Source: Sycobia sp. Sy_11 | Taxonomy: Eukaryota > Arthropoda > Insecta > Hymenoptera > Epichrysomallidae | DNA: 64,000 nucleotides | Direction: 5' to 3' | Assembly (NCBI GenBank): GCA_018907035.1 | Contig: JACCIC010000355.1 | Location: 62,001-126,000, forward strand | Part shown: positions 46,500-58,060 of the stretch, in pieces | How positions within the stretch are numbered: the stretch's first letter is position 1 | Layout of the letters: each line of letters starts with the position of its first letter | The notes under the pieces: generated by a model | What the model saw: only the letters and a program-made list of their open reading frames with translations | The model's database searches: none | What the model was told of the DNA's origin: nothing | Program-made: the position numbers and the translations under genes

Positions 46500-46629
46500 A
46501 GGTAATAACGTATGGGCCCGCACTTCTGTTGATGACCAAAGTAATCGATTTGAATTTTTCCTTTAATTTTTGTTCGTCCTCAACGGCAGCAATACTTGAA
46601 CGCTCCTTTCCCTGGCGAACGATACCTTG
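46500..46629 (-). CDS. Candidate host exon, unidentified
   Basis: A 130-bp minus segment after a CTATACAG acceptor-like site and before GTGAGC. It reads QGIVRQGKERSSIAAVEDEQ, then KLKEKFKSITLV and INRSAGPYVIT. The composition looks like a real protein rather than chance AT-rich translation, and no transposon motif matches. I do not recognise the family. It could also be part of an unknown mobile element. Confidence 0.25.
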
Positions 46630-46679
46630 CTGTATAGCACGATGCTCGTTATAGTGTGTGTACATGTGTAAAATTTCAT

Positions 46680-47608
46680 TATGTTGAATTCTTATAGACT
46701 ATATGCCAGCAATGTAGAATTATTCATTTATCTTGCATAATCTAAATCATTGAGAGAGGTCATTTTATTAATTAAAAATAATGGTTTATTAAAATTTTTT
46801 TTCATTATAAATTAAAAAGTAATTATCAATGAACTTAAAACGTTTTAATGCGCGCGCGCATGTGTATGATTAAATTTGATTGAAAGAATACAGACAAACC
46901 ATTATTCAATAACCGATTTTAAAATTCCAAAAATTGCATCCCTAAATAAAGGGATTCTTCATTTCTTTATTAATACATTTGATTATTTTTTCATCTTTAA
47001 TGTATGTAGGCATATATAGATTTAAGAATTTACGGAATACTTAAAAAAACAAAATTTTTAAAAAAATGGTACAATAGTCCTTCTATCAATCATGCAGGCA
47101 CAAAGTATAAGTGGACAACAAAGGTGATTTGATACATGTTCAATTTTTATAGATTTATAGATAGAACTATATAATAAAATAACCATACGAACAAAAGAAA
47201 CCGAAAAGAAACGAAATATCAAAAAGTATTGGAGACGTATAAGTATACTTTCTACCTTTACACTGTTAACATTTTGTTTAACTTATATACTCGCGCATTA
47301 CTAAATATTATGATTAATTATAATAAATGAACTTAAAAATATATCAAGCTAAAGTTCCAACGGTGCAAATGAATAAAGTTATTAAATCATTCCGAAGAAT
47401 CTTCTATACTCAAAATTTATATATGGATAATTATAAATGAAAGTATAATTAATATAATATTTCATGTTTATTAACATTAACTTCTAATTTATTAATATGC
47501 TATATAGCATTGAACTTTGTTATCAGAAATACAATGAAAATATTTTAAATTGCATTAAAATTGAAAAGAAAAAATCTTTTTATATTAATTATATTCAAGC
47601 TCTATAGT

Positions 47609-47615
<7 letters not shown>
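46680..47615. other. No gene seen
   Basis: Strongly AT-rich; the frames are short and without motifs. Confidence 0.5.

Positions 47616-47664
<49 letters not shown>
47616..47664. repeat. (TA)n microsatellite inside a direct repeat
   Basis: About 48 bp of TA. A word of about 22 bp (ATTAATTATATTCAAGC start) occurs before it at 47585-47606 and again at 47712-47733, bordering the segment. Confidence 0.85.
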
Positions 47665-47668
<4 letters not shown>

Positions 47669-47734
47669 AAACGAGCACCGATATATACATTGGTGGTGTT
47701 CTTTTCTTACATTAATTATATTCAAGCTCTATGA

Positions 47735-48716
47735 ATACGTCAGTTGGGGTAGGACGTCCCAATTCAGTGCTTCTAACGTTTCCTTTACGATTTTTGCAAC
47801 ATGTGGTAGAGCGTTGTCATGCTGAAAAATGACTTTATCGTGCATTTTGGCATATTATGGACGTTTATTCTTCATTGGTCTGCTCAATTACATCAGCTTG
47901 TTCTTATATCGATCCCCCGTGACTGATTGTGTTGGTTTAGTTTGTAATAGATTACTCGAAGCTGGTTTCACCAAATGCACAGCATTAGCTTCTTGCCATG
48001 AATGTTTGTCTTGGCCATCGAAGTAGAGGCATGTCCGGGCTTATCCCATGACTTCCTACGGCTTGGGTTGTCGTAGTGAATCCACTTTTCGAATCCCGTT
48101 ACGATTCGCTGTAGAAATCGTTTGCGATTTTGCCTTTTGAGCAATTGTTCGCAAGCGAATATGCGACGCTTAGCTTCAGTTCCTAAGGAACCCAATTTCC
48201 TTGCTTTTGGAACATATCCAGGGTTTTGAGACGTTGTCAAATAGCTTGCTGAGTTACTCCTAACTCTTGTGTAAGTTCTTCTTGCGTTTGGCACGGATCT
48301 TCCTCCAGCTAAGCTTCCAATTCTGTGTCACCATGCACATTGGGCCTTCCACTGCGTGTTTTGTCCTCCACGTCACAATCACCACTTTTAAATTTTTTGG
48401 GACCACTCCCGAGAGCATCTATCACTAAAATTAACATCACCATATGCTAGTAGTCGATGTGCTTTAGCTGCAGATTACTTTAAATGTTAGAAGTAAATTA
48501 ACAATTCCCGCAAATGACGCTTACTTGACTCAAAACTTAAAATTTTAACAGGATGAAAACTAAGTGATGCTAGCAAAAAGTTATAGGTATTAAAACGTTA
48601 TACTGTTTCCAGATGTTAATATATACTATAGGACTTCTTACAGCTGACAATTCCGATGTTATCTTATTGATGACGCCATCTTTTCAAAACGGCGGACACT
48701 TATTTTTACACCTAAT
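47735..48716 (-). mobile_element. mariner, 3'-truncated and decayed
   Basis: The right end, read inward, is TTAGGTGTAAAAATAAGTGT, a mariner-like terminus. Minus frames give RRIFACEQLLKRQNRKRF, RIVTGFEKWIHYDN (first catalytic Asp changed to Phe), PGHASTSMAKTNIHGKKLML and HDNALPHVAKIV. The sequence stops at LPQLTYS, just before the third Asp block, at the direct-repeat word at 47712-47733. It is related to the intact mariner at 35029-36313 but old. Confidence 0.88.
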
Positions 48717-48719
48717 ACA

Positions 48720-49255
48720 ATGACTAATTGTTTACACGTGAAAAAATTAAATGTAGAATTTTATATTTTATGTAGAGCTATTTGAAAAAATATATTTTTA
48801 TAAATAAAAATTAACAGATATGCAATTCTATTCTTTTTCTATAAATAATAATTAAAGTGATATTAAATGTATCTATATATGTTATCTGATTTCTACCAGA
48901 TGATGTATAACGATAATTTTAGATTCGACACTGAGACATTTGAAATCATTTGGTCCACTTTCGTTGTCCAACTAATGTTTTTCGAATTCCTAATATCCGT
49001 CTCCACCTTGTTAACACTCCATATTCAGATATTTTTTTGAAGAAACTTCTTGTGGTAAAATACTCACGCGCGACTACTTACTCCATTACTTCCTACCTGC
49101 GTATATTATAAAATAATACTTGCATATGGACCACTCATAATTTACATATATGTTTAGCTCCTATCTACTATAGCTCTGATGACTAAAATGAAAATAGTCG
49201 GTAATACAAAACAGCCTTTTTCGTATACTTAAAGTTTCATAAAATGCTCCAGTAT
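48720..49255. other. No gene seen
   Basis: AT-rich, no motif or repeat found. Confidence 0.5.
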
Positions 49256-49259
49256 ATTA

Positions 49260-49510
49260 AGAATCAGATGCTGTGATCGATTTTAACTTCTGCAAGAATT
49301 TGGGTGCTCAGTTACACTATGGACCATTTAATGGAATGGGTTAGAACTTTTTATATCCAGGTAGGTTTGCACAGCTTTTGCATCATACATTACTGTGCAT
49401 TACTGTGTAACAAAATCTGCATTGTATCTCTGTTCGTATAATGGGCGTTTCTCGTTTGGAACTACACACCAACGCATCAATTAAGGTCGATAACCATGCC
49501 CCGTGACAAG
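49260..49510 (-). pseudogene. Highly decayed mariner fragment
   Basis: On the minus strand, VTGHGYRP, a stop, LMRW and NEKRPLY (compare ITGEVYRRQLMRL and EKRPQY of the intact copy), then DAKAVQTYLDIK (compare VKTYLETLK). These two blocks lie in the right order and spacing in the middle of a mariner transposase. No ends were found. Confidence 0.5.
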
Positions 49511-49983
49511 AATATGTATATTTGGTTTTGCGAACAATACTGTTAAATGTCAAAATGATTCTGAAAGTCTCTCGTATAACACTTTAACCGTTTTAAAAGA
49601 GTTAATTCATCTATTTGTAATATATTTCCAAGTTCTGCTAGTACTTGACATCCATCCTAGTAGAGTACCCCTTATTCTTTGTCTACAAATTTTAACGGTA
49701 TTCCAGAGCGTACTCTATCTTCCATTTCAAAATAGATAAAAGCTCATTTGCCAAAAATGTATTTTCCAGAATTAATACAAAAATTACTATGCTAATTGAA
49801 CTATTATGTAATATAAATTTATAACTTTTATTTCTACGTATCGAAATGAAAAGAATTCTTCCCTTTAGCCTCCGAAAATAATGATGACATGGAGTTTTAG
49901 CCCTATTATCGCGAAAATTCAACAATAAAAAATGTTATTTAGATATAAAGTATAATGAGAGATCAATTTAATGCATGTTCAAC

Positions 49984-50004
49984 GTAGGTTAGGTTAGGTT
50001 ACGT
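49984..50004. repeat. Short telomere-type (TTAGG)n run
   Basis: TAGGTTAGGTTAGGTTACG contains about three TTAGG units, the ancestral insect telomere repeat. It sits exactly at the 3' end of a minus-strand LINE remnant, so it is probably part of the tail or the insertion site. It is too short to indicate a telomere. Confidence 0.7.
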
Positions 50005-51430
50005 TGTGAGGGCTTGTGCTCTGTCCTATTCGGACACTGCACTTGCGCTTAGTGGCCTTATATCTATTGCGATACCCTATGTTTCCCGAAGGTGGAGCCA
50101 TAACCTATTTCTTTCCAGAGAAACTTCTCCAGTCTCTCGCAAATTTAGCTAGTACTTTGATATCCACACTTGATGCCTCTTCCAAATCTTCTATTAAACT
50201 TTGTCTTAACAATGTAAGTCTTACTAGGGCTGGGCATCGGCATAGTAAGTGGGTTATTGTTTCCTCCGCCGTGTGGCATTCTCTACATGAATCATCAAAC
50301 GCTTACTCTATCTTTTGAGGTTGACTCCTATTGCACAGTGTTTCATGATTATTGCGATTATGCGAACGGTTGCTTTTTTGTGCCTTAAAAGGCCACTGGT
50401 TCTTGTTTCATCAATAGCTAGCCACAGTTTCCTAGATGCGAGGCAATCGTTTCATGCCTCCCACTTTTCATTATATTTTGCTATGATGGTTTTATCTATC
50501 TTCTTTTTAATCGTATTGAACGGTGTCCATGTATAAGTCTGCTTCGGCTCTTTTTTTCTCCATTCCCAGCTTTGCCAGTTCATCCGCTCTGGTATTACCT
50601 TCGAAATCAAAGTGCCCTAGTACTCAGTAGAGTCTGACTTCGCTGTTCCGCTCATAACTGACTTTGATCAAATCGATTTTAGCCCTAGCGATTTTCAAGC
50701 AGTTTGGTTATCTGTATGAATAGTTGGCTTTTTCAGATTTTTATTCTTCAATAGTTTCGCCGCTCTTTCAATAGCTAAGATTTCTGCCTGCAAAACACTG
50801 CATTTGTCGTTAAGTCTATATGACGCTTGGACTTGCATTTGTTCAGCCACTTTTCGGAGTCCATCCCGCCATCTGGATTGTTTCGTTCTATGATGGCTAT
50901 CTGGAATTCCTCTGGTAACTCGAAGCTTGTCGAGGGTTACGGCTTTTTCACCGTTCTTTCCTCCCCCTCATTAGAGCGAACCGTTTTGGCCGTTTTTCCC
51001 GATTGTGATGTTTGTCCTTTGGGTCTCTCTACTTTGGTAGAGGAAAGTACGGCTTCAGCCCTCTGCAGCTGTCGTTTTTTCTTATTAACTTTCGGGGGGG
51101 TTGTCTCATCCTTTACAGTCGAGGCCTTCTCCTTAATCGTTTTCAACTGTGGGGAAGTCTTTCTTATCATTGTCATATCTCTCCACAGTTTTCTTATTTA
51201 TTCGGATGAACTGTCTCTCCCTTGCAGTGAGTTCATCCTTTTTATCTGCTATTCTTTTTAGGAACCTAACAACGTTCTTGTAGCCTTTCCTGGCTTTCAA
51301 CTCGCTATCAGGTTTCCTACTGTTCTTTCTACCCTCTACCTTCCCGGCTTCGGTGTCTTCTTCGAAGAGCATCCTTTCGGCTTTGAAATCTGCTGATTCA
51401 ACTTTGTTGGCCTGTGGCAATATATCATCT
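49995..51430 (-). mobile_element. R1-like LINE remnant: ORF1 plus RNase H end
   Basis: On the minus strand from 51420, a Lys/Glu-rich ORF1-like frame (MPQANKVESADFK; KGYKNVVRFLKRIADKK) runs to about 50940 through a shift. Then RWRDGLRKVAEQMQVQAS leads into RNase H: LNDKCSVLQAEILAIERAAK, TIHTDN and VRLYWVLGHFDFEGNTRADE. A Cys/His tail (CRECHTAEETITHLLCRCPA) ends the ORF2 product. Endonuclease and RT are absent, so a large internal deletion joined ORF1 to the RNase H end. RNase H plus the Cys/His tail suggests the R1/I/LOA side of LINEs. Confidence 0.72.
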
Positions 51431-52110
51431 TCGGGAGCTTCGTCGCTATTTCAACGTAAATGAATGAAACCTCAAATGAAAGAAAACAGATATGAAAGGA
51501 ATAAATGCGCATGCTTAGACAAGCTTAAGTAACATGAATGATAATTCTGAGCCGGTGTCGGTGCAAGCTAGTAGATATGTTTAATGTATAGGAATACAAC
51601 TCTGTGTCAAGCCACAAACAATCACTCAATTTGCGATTGAGTTAATCTCTCAAAAGGAGCCACGAACAATAAGTAAATTGCGTTCACAGATCCCAGAAAG
51701 GTAGTACTAATAATTTATTTCTATTTATTAAAACATTCGAATAGAGGTAACTAAATATAGATTCAAATGGATACCCAAATGTAAAAAATTATCTGTTAGA
51801 ACATGTGCCTTATTTTTCATGATCCTATAATTAATTATAGACTGCTTTACATAGATACCTGTAATTACTTCTAAATATCTTTGGAACTTCAAAATTCATT
51901 AATGTCCTTTTACTTTTGCATAGTGGTTTCGTTAGCCATAATGGAAAATCCAATTTTGTTCCAGGTTCTAAATCATTTTTCTTAATTTCCGTATACAGAA
52001 ATCCTGAAAAAAAGATTGTATTTAAAATGAATGAATATAGATCGACATATCCAACCTAACCGCTATTCACGATCGGCACCTACATATCTTACACGATGCT
52101 CGTTACAATA
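51431..52110. other. No gene seen
   Basis: AT-rich sequence between LINE and PLE arm. Confidence 0.5.
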
Positions 52111-52114
52111 TATA

Positions 52115-52500
52115 TATAATTTAATTGTACTGATGTCGACTGCCCATATACAAATTAATAAATATTTTTTATCGGTTTTACAGTCCAATCAATTCAATCT
52201 AAAAAGAAAAATAAAAAAGAAAAATAAAAATAAATAAATAAAAATAAAATAAAAATTAAATTAAAAATTAAATTAAAATTATAATGACAGTCAGACTGTC
52301 CTTGTTTACATTCACCCCCATAGACTAATCTGAAAATAAAATATTAGCTGAAAAAATTCTTTGTTAGTAAAGTGTAGTCTGACTGTCCTCAACACCCTTA
52401 CCTAATTGAAGACTTGTCCAACGTTTCGAGCTCGCTACGGCTCCTCATCAGGGACTTGATTGGACTGTAAGATCAATAAAAAAATATTTATTAATTTATT
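52115..52500 (+). repeat. PLE arm with short inverted tail
   Basis: A full arm in left-arm orientation (TGTCGACTGCCCATATAC, A/T-rich tract, GACAGTCAGACTGTCC, CCAACGTTTCGAGCTCGC, CTCATCAGGGA), joined at about 52455 to only the outer 45 bases of the opposite arm (TTGATTGGACTGTAAG, TTTATTAATTT). It is therefore an asymmetric, deleted version of the foldback seen at 13898-14631. ATTTAATT-like words flank it and may be the target duplication. Confidence 0.85.
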
Positions 52501-53635
52501 TAATTTTATTATCACTATCCATTTTTATTTTGTTAGTTTTTCTTACTTGCTTATTCCATTGCCCGCGGTCGCATTGTGCGACCAGCCGAGTAGGGCGGGG
52601 CTGGTCAATCCATCCCCATCCCCCTCGGCCGTACCACTATCCACAACCTGTGAACGTGCCCGGTAGCATGGAAAAGTGGTCTTCCGTTTTTAAAGATCCC
52701 GGAATGTTAAACTTATGTTTGCAATAATTTTTCAAGGTGAAAAATATTGCTCTGTACAGTAAAATAATTTTCTCATATTTTTTCGCATGTTCCATCTATT
52801 TTGGGTCCAATTACCATATCAAGCGAATGACTTCTAGCCACCCTGATGGAAATCGCATATATCATTCGAATGGAATATGATACAACATATCATACGAATC
52901 CACGATTCGCGTTTCACGACACCCAAAGTTTGCGTGGAGTGAATTAAATAAGATAATCAGCTTTTATAAATAAATATTAATGGTAAGTTGATAAATATTG
53001 TTAATAAAAATACAAAACACTATTACTCTATGCCTTTCATTACACTGGAATTTTGATGTCGCCATCCAGCTTTGTTTGCTTTTTGCGTCCGTGACAGAGA
53101 CTTGTGTTTGTGTGAGCTTTAACTATGGAAGTAACCATAAATTTAAGTAATGTTTTTCTATGGTGTTTTGTATTCAATGACAATCCACTGATCTAACCAA
53201 AGACAAAGAAGCAGCATTTATCTAAGAGTTTTTGTATTTTGAATGTTTGTTTTTAATAACTTCTTCATGTTTTCCATTAAAGCAGCGGTTCACATATTCT
53301 CCCGAAAAAAAATTGTATTCGACATGAACATTGGTAAATTATAGTTAAAATGCCGTGACTTAATTTTGAAGAAAAAAACATGGTATATGACGTTTTGTGA
53401 GAGCTATTGGCAAAGTATACATTACTATGATAAGAATAAAAATTCTTCAATATCTACAATCTTTTCCAGAGTGCTACATTGATTTGAATACATAATATAT
53501 TATATACCTATTTATGGAAATTCAGAAAAAGGAATACTTCTTTAATATTTAATTAATTAAAGACTCGTTATACACTTCGTCAAACATGTTTTAATAATAT
53601 AAAGTAAATTCTAAATGAAAACAATTGGACAGTGT
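52501..53635. other. No gene seen
   Basis: A GC-richer patch at 52555-52665 has no open frame with motifs. The rest is AT-rich and empty. Confidence 0.45.
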
Positions 53636-53639
53636 CACA

Positions 53640-54910
53640 AATTTTAAGAATATTTCTTCTGACAGTGTTGTTTCGGCTATGATGCCATTATCAAAGTTTG
53701 ATTCAAGTCTGAGGATTTGATCCAAATTCAAGAATATATAAATGTACGTAACAGTAGTTTAAATATAACAGTTGCAGTGGTCAAATCTAACAAAAACAAA
53801 AGATATGCAGGTGTACAGCCTCAGAGTTGAAGCAATGGGTTCGATTCTTTATTTACCGGTGTAATATAACGGTATTTGTACCAAAAGATATTATATATAT
53901 AGTTCAAATATAATTTATGTAATTACAATATAATGTATGTATAATTGATATATTATAAATACTTAATACAGGAAAGTTTAAATCAGATTTTGGAGGCTAA
54001 ATGTAAAAGATGAGGTACATCAAATTTAATTATGTTATTAGTCACATGTTTACAATTATTCACAGCCTGTAAGATTTCAGCTATTTCTAAACTATTTAAC
54101 CTTTTGCTTTTATCCATGTTATGTAATAATTTATCATTACTTTGTCAATATTATGTACATTATTTAAACACTGTTCTGATAGACCTGTCGTTTTTTATTC
54201 TTTTCATAGATTTATAAACATGTTAATTAAGATATATATTTAATGATGACCAGTTTGCCCTATATAAATTACATTACAACCTGCGCAACTGATTTGATAA
54301 TCGCCACTGTTATATTTAAAATTTTTCTTTTCTTTATTATTTACTATAATGATTTGAAATTCGATTTATTAACATTTATTGTATTAATATTTAGATCTTT
54401 TAAGTAATAATAAATTTTATCGATTAATGTAGGTACATAATTAATGAAATAGTTGACAATATATTTTTTTGTGTAACTGTATAAAATTGCTTTTGTAATA
54501 TTTTGAAACGTTTTTTATAAATCAATTTATCATTAATAGATCTATCGTAGCTGTTATTTAGAGCCAGAGTTTTTAATAAATTTACTTAATTGTTATAAAT
54601 GATATTACTTAAAGGGAAGGTAATTAAACTATGTATAAATAAATAGAATGCGCTAAGTTTTATTTGACTAGACTGATTTGTATCAAATGGAATTAGAGTG
54701 TCTATAAACATGTATATTCTGTATATATTAAAAAGAAGTTTATTGTATTCTTTTGTTATTTGTAAGTCTAGAAAATTTAATGCTTGTATGTAATGAATTA
54801 CGAAAGTTTATAAATGAATTTAATTGACGATCTGAACCTGTCTACAAACAAAAAATGTCATCTACATCAGACGAAATTATTTGTCTTGACAACTGAAAAT
54901 CGTCTATTAA
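53640..54910 (-). mobile_element. Third type of Penelope-like element, eroded
   Basis: On the minus strand, SDVDDIFCL (RT motif C, near 54865) is followed by decayed linker and then YQISCAGCNVIYIGQTG at about 54310-54240, a GIY-YIG nuclease entry unlike that of the 18559 copy (YKINCMDCDKYYIGQTGR). At 53665-53700 the minus strand reads TTGATAATGGCATCATAG then CCGAAACAACAC, a variant of the hammerhead-like boxes near PLE ends. Upstream RT sequence is missing. This is a separate, older PLE lineage. Confidence 0.72.
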
Positions 54911-54949
54911 GAATTATTTAGACTCCAGGACAATATTGAATTAGATTAA

Positions 54950-55440
54950 GGAGTGCGGTCGCTTTTTTCAAAAATCATTTTTATTCAACAATGTAATCTC
55001 CTTTTAGAGTGATACAATCTTTCCACCGCCTTTTCAATTTTTCTATGCAATGTTTATCAAAGGATTTATCCTTTGCTTGAAAATAGGCTTTAACTTTCGG
55101 CAATAACCTCCTCATTCGAGCTAAATTTGCTTCCCGAAAGCATTTCTTTGAGATCAGCAAGGTGCTATTAGTCGCTGCCGGTTAAATCTGGTGAATATGG
55201 GGGGGGGGGGTAGAAAAGCAAATCAAAGCGCGACTCTTTTAATTTTACCATTGTTTTCATGGACTTGTGGCATGGTGCATTATATTGGTGAAAAAGGATT
55301 TTTATCTTCATCATGAGCAGTTTATTTGCTGCGATCTCCTCCTTCAAACGAACCAAGAAGACAATATAATAATCACTGTTGATCGACTTAATTTTGCGGT
55401 CCGATCGACGTGAAATTTTTACATGTTTCATTTAAATGTT
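54950..55440 (-). pseudogene. mariner C-terminal fragment (cecropia-like)
   Basis: The minus frame at 55431-55168 reads RLKEEIAANKLLM, LFHQYNAPCHKSMKTM (second catalytic block, Asp changed to Tyr), then PPPPYSPDLTGSD (third block). A run of ten G at about 55199-55210 expands the proline stretch. The downstream sequence to 54950 ends in GAGTGCGGTCGCTTTTTTC, a possible terminal repeat. The N-terminal half is missing; style matches the families at 23832 and 36839. Confidence 0.75.
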
Positions 55441-55506
55441 CGTACTCTAGGGAAATATGGCCAGGTTGGTACTACTAGCAACATCTCATATATATATATA
55501 TAATAT

Positions 55507-57805
55507 ACGGTGACCCATTTTAATAGGCGCAGTTAAATTACTCGGAACCTAAGCCAGATAGGGCAAAAAGGTGTGGATAAAAGTTGTAGAGGACAATGGG
55601 AGCAACGTAATAGAGCTAAAGTTTTTGACCTTGAACTTGATCTTCAAGGTTATTTTAAGGTCAAAGTGATTCTTTTAAATGAGAAGACCTAGTTTTGACA
55701 CCGGATTCGGAAAGAGCGGGAAAGATTACGTTTAAAATCATATTGAGGACATTTTTTTCAAGGTCATTTCAAAGTCAAATCAAGGTTCAACTGACGATTG
55801 AAAATTATTGAAACCTCCATTACAGAGAGGCTAACCAACTTTAACACTGGTGTACCACATCCTTACATAGATTTTAAAGCCTCATAAACATACTCTCAAG
55901 CAAGCAATATTTCTGTTTTGTAAAAAATGTATCGCAGCTATTTTCATTAGAATCGAACTAGTAAAAAAAATTGATATGAAAAATGAGGAGAAAATCTTAA
56001 AATCAATGAGCATGTCAGATTTATTTACAAGAATCGTCGACGGAACGTATTTTTTTGCAGCCGTGTTAATTAATCACCTGTGAATAATGACATTATAAAA
56101 ATTAGTATTTCTGAAATTCGAACGCTACTAATTCACATTTTTCACATAAAACAAAAAACAAAAAGAAGTTTTAGTTTCATTTACAATTCAAATAAGAAAT
56201 ATTGCTTGAAATGTCTTTCCAAAGAGATCGTTGATATTGTTTTGGTTTTACGAGTAGGCCAAAATAATTATGGTGATGTGACACGACTTTATGCTAAACG
56301 CTATCCTGAAAAACGATACCTTCATGATACAGTCATCAGGTGTTAAATTTAAAGTGCTCATGGTGGACACATGGTTGGTCAACGTAGGCGCCATGAGTAT
56401 GATCAAATTGATAATCGAGATATAATTATCCTTGCAGTAATTTATCTTGATCCACACATTAGCACTTGTCGAGTGGAAAGGGAAATTGGTATTTCAAAGA
56501 GTACTTTTCTAAGAATTATGACCAGGCCTATACGTTAGGCCTATCACATCACTTTGGTTGAAGAGCTACAGTTTGATCATTTCCAACAGCGGGTTGTGTT
56601 TTGCCAATGGGCTTTACATATGATACAAAATGATCCAGACTTTTTTAATTTTGTTTTATTTTCTGATGAGGCGACATTTCAAAGTGATGGGAATTGAATA
56701 GGCATAATTGCCATTACTGGTCTGATACAAATCCTTATTGGTAACGAAGTGTAACTCGTCAAAAATGTTGGAGTTTTATGGTTTAAGCGGGATTGGCAAT
56801 TGATACTTGATTGGTCCATATTTTTTTGAAGGAGATGTAAATGAGCATAGTTACTTGCGGCTAATAAGAGATTAATTGCCTTGCTTGCTGGAAGATGTTG
56901 ACTTAGAAACGCGTCGAAGAATGTGGTTCCAGCAGGACGGCGTAACACCACATTTTGCTCGAATAGTAAGGGCTTTTTTGAATGAGCAGTATGGTATCAG
57001 ATGGATTTGGCGAGCAGGTCTGGTTAACTGGCTTGCTTGCTCACCCAATCTACACTACCAGATTTTTATTTATGGGGTATTTAAAAAATGCTGTTTTAGA
57101 GTAACAACCCACTACAAGAGCAGATATGCAAGACAGAATTCGTCGAGCATGCGCTGCTATTTCGAGGCAAACTTTGTTGAACACCATTCGCCATTTTCAA
57201 AGGCCTTGGTCAATGTGTCTTAAAGCAAATGGTCGTCATTTCGAACACTTGCTTCGAAGTTAGTGAGAGGCGAGGGGATTCACTATAATACAGCACCCCG
57301 AAATGAGAGGCAAGGGAGCTCACTCTCATCAAACACCCCAAAGAAAACAATCCTTACAACGTCCTTAATACGCTAATAAGTTTTCGTTAAAAAATAATTT
57401 TAAAACGATGAACAGTCGATTAAACTTGCTCTTCCAAGGTTAAGCAGTGAAGTTTGCTTGGGGTATGCTTATAATATTTTTAAGGGCATGTGGAGATGCA
57501 GTACATGAGTGTTAAGATTGGTAGTCTGTCTGATTTGACCTTGAAATGGCCTTAAACAAAATTTTCTCAATATGATTTTAAACGTACAATTTCGCGCTCT
57601 TTCCGAATCCGGGGTCAATAATAGGTGTTCCCATTTTAAAAAATTACTTTGACCTTCAAATAATCTTGAAGGTCAAGTACAAGGTCAAAAAATTAACTCT
57701 ATTGTGTTGCCCCCTTTTCCTTCTACAACTTTTGTCTGAACTACTTTGCCCTATCTGGCTTAGGTTCCGAGTAATCCAGCTGCGCCGTTTAAAATGGGTC
57801 ACCGT
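55507..57805 (+). mobile_element. DNA transposon with about 300-bp terminal inverted repeats
   Basis: The ends ACGGTGACCCATTTTAA and AAAATGGGTCACCGT are inverted, and similarity continues for about 300 bp on each side (55507-55800 and 57520-57805), including CTCGGAACCTAAGCCAGATA and GGATTCGGAAAGAGCG. The total is 2299 bp. Inside lies one decayed transposase. The flanks are TA-rich, so the target duplication cannot be fixed. Within the inverted repeats a word like AAGGTCAA recurs many times, a possible subterminal binding motif. Confidence 0.88.
56080..57260 (+). pseudogene. IS630/mariner-superfamily transposase with DUF4817-like N-terminus
   Basis: Early residues read VLVLRVGQNNYGDVTRLYAK then RYPEKRYLHDTVI, like the N-terminal module of a group of insect transposases (usually RLYAERYPDRRHPS). 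Then, through stops, DNRDIIILAVIYLDPHISTC, REIGISKSTFLRIM, FNFVLFSDEATF (first catalytic Asp), WFQQDGVTPHFARIVRAFLN (second Asp, FQ.DGAPAH-type) and DFYLWGI. The third acidic position lies in a degraded stretch near 57045 (SPNL for SPDL). Many stops make it inactive. The family name is from memory of the motif layout. Confidence 0.78.
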
Positions 57806-57905
57806 TATATGTATTACATTACATATATATTGTATGCAACTCTTTATATACTATATTATTAATTATATCTATATTAGTACAATACTATAATGTATGTAAT
57901 ATACT

Positions 57906-58060
57906 TGGCTACTACAGATCATAATGTCTTGTTCAGGCGGTAGAAACAGACTTCCACGGGGACTTTCGTGGTCGGATGGTAGAACATGATGCCCAGGTGT
58001 GTCGGAACAACTTCTACGGGCAGTTTTCTGTACGGACGGTAGAATATGCGGTTAACGAGT
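57906..58060 (-). repeat. Copies of the 60-bp, 20-codon repeat
   Basis: Two to three units related to the array at 34250-34800. On the minus strand one frame reads DTPGHHVLPSDHESPR, matching IPGR.LLPSD.ETSR there. Shared DNA words include GGTAGAA, CCCAGGTGTGTCGG and CTTCTACGGG. Confidence 0.6.

Noticed and set aside
49984..50004. Telomere
   Set aside because: Only about three TTAGG units, with unique sequence on both sides.
53828..53850. tRNA-like GGTTCGATTC motif
   Set aside because: No acceptor, D-arm or anticodon stem could be fitted around it.
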